Of a DNA stretch of 64,000 nt, positions 62,286-64,000 are shown one piece after another. The notes under the pieces are model-generated. The model had not been told where the DNA came from. It was given only the letters and a program-made list of their open reading frames with translations, and did no database searches. Within the stretch, counting starts at the first letter, position 1; every line of letters begins with the position of its first letter. The stretch comes from DATJOJ01 sp035507035 (GTDB taxonomy: Bacteria; Acidobacteriota; Terriglobia; Terriglobales; Acidobacteriaceae): NCBI GenBank assembly GCA_035507035.1, contig DATJOJ010000019.1, positions 36,573 to 100,572 of the forward strand, read 5' to 3'. Position numbers and translations under genes: made by a program.

Positions 62286-62410
62286 GTACGAGCAACAGTA
62301 GTTGCAAATTGCAAGGCAGTTCATTGTTTAGTGGTAACTATTTGCCGCTTTGCTGCAGCCCGATGCACAAACCCGGACGCTTTCAGAAAAATTCGCGATT
62401 TGACAAAATC

Positions 62411-62440
62411 TCGACAAAAGATGCGGCCATTTTGTGATAA
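62411..62440 (+). promoter_or_regulatory. candidate promoter shared with the right edge of the window
   Basis: TCGACA (62411-62416) and TGATAA (62435-62440) are 18 bp apart, embedded in AAATCTCGACA and TTTTGTGATA. The same block with the same spacing recurs at 63901-63930, so the element is conserved. It lies 87 bp before the ATG at 62527; a clear ribosome binding site (CAAGGAGA at 62510) is present. Confidence 0.55.
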
Positions 62441-62526
62441 AGTGGGCGCCCTAGTGGGGTTCCACAAGTTTTAGCCCAGGTAGAAAAAGTAGTAATCCAA
62501 AGTGAATCCAAGGAGACTCGATCCCA

Positions 62527-63690
62527 ATGAATAAGCGTGTCGCTCTGTTCCTGACTGCCGTCTCGGCTGCGCTGATCCTTATCAGCCTGTCCGGCACGGC
62601 ATTGGCCCAAACACCGATCTACGATCCTTCCGCCAAAGCGATTTTCACCACTCTTCCACCTCATGCCAATCCGTATCTGCCTGCCGTACCGGCTACGAAT
62701 TTGACCCAGTGGACCCTGAGCTGGACCACCGACTACCCACCACACAACGGCCAGAAGTACAGCACCGTGATCGTCGGAACCGACCCCTCGAAGACCAATA
62801 CCACGACCACCGTTGAAATCGGAATCATCCCGATCAAAATGGTTTACGGCTCGAGCAATGGAAACAAAACCTTCGATCCCAACACCACCGGCGAATTTGG
62901 AAGCATGTCGGCCACGCAGATGATCAACGGCTCGCCGCTGTTCAAGGCATTGGTTGATTACAAGCAAGGTGGAACCGATCTCGGCACCACCGAATACCAC
63001 GACGCTTATCAGCGCGGCAACTTCTGGACTGACGTGAAGACCAATACCAACTATCACCTTCTCTTGAAGACGCTTGTTGCACCCGAGCAGACGTTCACCG
63101 TTCCGGCCAGCGAAGGCGACGTCATCTCCAATCCGTGGAGCGGCATCCCGACGGGAACTGCCGACATCAACTGGTTTGACGCCCAGCTGCAAACCGTAAT
63201 GTCGAACTACTCCTGCACCAAGCGCAAAGAGCCCTGCATCAGCCCCAACGTTTTCCCGTTCTTCATTACTGAGAACGTTTACCTGACCGAGGGTGGATGC
63301 TGCATCGGCGGCTATCACAGCGCCAACGGCAACGCTCCGAGCGGCCAGACCTACGGCTACACCACCATCATTCAACAGGCTGCCGTGCCGGTATTCTCTG
63401 AGGACGTTTCCGCGGCCGCGCACGAAGTCGGCGAATGGATCATGGATCCTTTCACCACCAACGCGTCGCCCTGCCCGAGCAATAGCATTCTGGAAATCGG
63501 CGATCCGCTCGAGACCGAAACCCATCCCGAAGAGTTCGGCGCTTGGCCGTACACCGTCAATGGCTTCACCTACCATCCGCAGGATCTCGTATTCCTGTCG
63601 TGGTTCGGTCAGAACCCTTCGACGGCCGTCAACGGTTGGGTCACCTTCCAGGGACAACCGACTCTGAGCGTTTGCCAAACGGCTAACTAG
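62527..63690 (+). CDS. secreted zincin-like protein
   Basis: 387 residues with CAAGGAGA upstream and signal peptide MNKRVALFLTAVSAALILIS to ALAQ at about residue 28. Near residue 299 it has AAHEVGEWIMDPF, an HExxE pattern reminiscent of zinc metallopeptidases, though the second His is replaced by Glu. Six Cys around 235-260 and 319 may form disulfides (YSCTKRKEPC, GGCCIGGYH). The remainder is beta-rich and Thr/Asn rich. Not assigned to a family with certainty. Followed by a strong terminator. A paralogue may follow beyond the window. Confidence 0.85.
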   Translation: MNKRVALFLTAVSAALILISLSGTALAQTPIYDPSAKAIFTTLPPHANPYLPAVPATNLTQWTLSWTTDYPPHNGQKYSTVIVGTDPSKTNTTTTVEIGIIPIKMVYGSSNGNKTFDPNTTGEFGSMSATQMINGSPLFKALVDYKQGGTDLGTTEYHDAYQRGNFWTDVKTNTNYHLLLKTLVAPEQTFTVPASEGDVISNPWSGIPTGTADINWFDAQLQTVMSNYSCTKRKEPCISPNVFPFFITENVYLTEGGCCIGGYHSANGNAPSGQTYGYTTIIQQAAVPVFSEDVSAAAHEVGEWIMDPFTTNASPCPSNSILEIGDPLETETHPEEFGAWPYTVNGFTYHPQDLVFLSWFGQNPSTAVNGWVTFQGQPTLSVCQTAN

Positions 63691-63725
63691 TTCGTTGTTG
63701 TAAATTTCCGTTGCTTCAAAACTTC

Positions 63726-63753
63726 GCCCGCTCCTTTCGGAGCGGGCTTTTTT
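63726..63753 (+). terminator. rho-independent terminator
   Basis: GCCCGCTCC (63726-63734) and GGAGCGGGC (63739-63747) form a perfect 9-bp stem with loop TTTC, followed at once by six T (63748-63753). Textbook intrinsic terminator, 35 bp after the stop of the secreted protein gene. Confidence 0.95.
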
Positions 63754-63769
63754 ATTATCTGAAGTCTAA

Positions 63770-63826
63770 GTGGGGTGCCCCGTCGTTATCGGGTGCCCCA
63801 CCCAAGCCGGTTTTGCTTGGGTGGGG
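63770..63826. repeat. double palindromic element
   Basis: GTGGGGTGCCCC (63770-63781) can pair with the later GGGTGCCCCAC, and CCCCACCCAAGC (63796-63807) pairs perfectly with GCTTGGGTGGGG (63815-63826) across CGGTTTT. The two stems share bases, so they are alternative structures. It resembles the dispersed GTGGGGTGCCCC/CCCACCCAAGC elements of acidobacterial genomes; this is recalled, not checked. Confidence 0.7.
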
Positions 63827-63900
63827 GTTTTATATCGCCGCCGAAACCCTTACACCTGGCTGCGTTTCGAATAGACATACTCTGACAATTTCACGAAATC

Positions 63901-63930
63901 TCGACAACACAAGGGGCTGTTTTGTGATAG
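63901..63930 (+). promoter_or_regulatory. second copy of the 62411 promoter block
   Basis: TCGACA (63901-63906) and TGATAG (63925-63930) are again 18 bp apart, inside AAATCTCGACAA and TTTTGTGATAGAGTGG, matching 62411-62440 and its flanks closely. This suggests that a gene controlled the same way, possibly a paralogue of the 62527 gene, starts just past the window. Confidence 0.55.
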
Positions 63931-64000
63931 AGTGGCCGCCCTGGTGGGATTTCAGGGCAGCAATGCCGCGTCACAAGCGGTAACCATCAAGAAAGAAAGC

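Larger units (their letters stand above)
63691..64000. other. intergenic region up to the window edge
   Basis: 310 bp without a supportable gene; the frame at 63711-63983 is spurious. It holds a terminator (63726-63753), a dispersed palindrome (63770-63826) and a second copy of the 62411 promoter block (63901-63930). The last bases (CATCAAGAAAGAAAGC) are purine rich and could precede a start beyond the edge. Confidence 0.7.

Noticed and set aside
61245..62324. 359-codon minus-strand frame over the receptor
   Set aside because: Antisense shadow of the beta-barrel region, low-complexity Gly/Asp/Val composition.
62383..63678. 431-codon minus-strand frame
   Set aside because: Longer than the plus-strand gene, but the plus strand has a signal peptide, a ribosome binding site and a terminator; the minus frame has none.
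63711..63983. 90-codon frame at the right edge
   Set aside because: Runs through a terminator and a palindrome; no coding features.
1..64000. CRISPR array, prophage or insertion sequence
   Set aside because: No regularly spaced repeats, cas genes, phage structural genes or transposase were recognised anywhere in the window.

Overview
The window looks like chromosomal DNA of an Acidobacteriota member, most likely a Terriglobia/Koribacter-like soil lineage. The evidence is the gene repertoire: a very large Oar/CarO-type TonB-dependent receptor with an N-terminal carboxypeptidase-regulatory-like domain, a eukaryotic-type Ser/Thr kinase fused to TPRs, HAF-repeat and Ig-like secreted proteins, many small secreted FN3 proteins, and a moderately GC-rich sequence. 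No rRNA, tRNA, CRISPR array, transposase or integrase was recognised. The assignment rests on family knowledge, not on a database search.

Layout. 0.4-6.9 kb holds a histidine phosphatase, then a tightly overlapping glycogen/maltodextrin operon (glgP-pgm-malQ), followed by a convergent K+ channel gene. 7.7-17.1 kb is one long respiratory operon: a WrbA-like flavoprotein, an A1-type caa3 oxidase (ctaC, ctaD, ctaE), an unknown membrane protein, a diheme cytochrome c lipoprotein, a Rieske protein, cytochrome b fused to cytochrome c, then ctaG and ctaB. Together these could carry electrons from menaquinol to oxygen. 17.2-24.5 kb carries secreted proteins, a zinc alcohol dehydrogenase, an aldo/keto reductase and a PAP2 membrane phosphatase.

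24.7-32.8 kb is an unusual tricarboxylic-acid operon: HD-fold protein, MmgE/PrpD dehydratase, homoaconitase-like hydratase, an NADP-type isocitrate dehydrogenase homologue, a CitD-CitE fusion, and CitF. The citF 3' end is partly duplicated 1.8 kb downstream, and the two copies bracket a cassette of three small secreted proteins. 34.7-37.4 kb has msrP/msrQ and a divergent cytochrome c. 37.5-42.6 kb has an LssY_C-domain secreted protein, a Ser/Thr kinase with TPRs and a TPR protein.

42.7-45.5 kb is a compact four-gene operon: a 54-residue protein, a 497-residue protein with a papain/C39-like Cys-His signature, and a VapBC45-like toxin-antitoxin pair. 45.6-59.0 kb is mostly housekeeping: gyrA, a methyltransferase, an AhpD-like protein, mscL with a C-terminal zinc ribbon, prfA, a DUF1385 protein, an ATP-dependent DNA ligase, a cation efflux protein, an FAD oxidoreductase and prmC. 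59.1-64.0 kb has the TonB-dependent receptor and a secreted zincin-like protein whose upstream region is repeated at the right edge of the window.

The best candidates for undescribed biology are the tricarboxylate operon, the four-gene C39-like/toxin-antitoxin operon, and the cassette at the citF 3' end.
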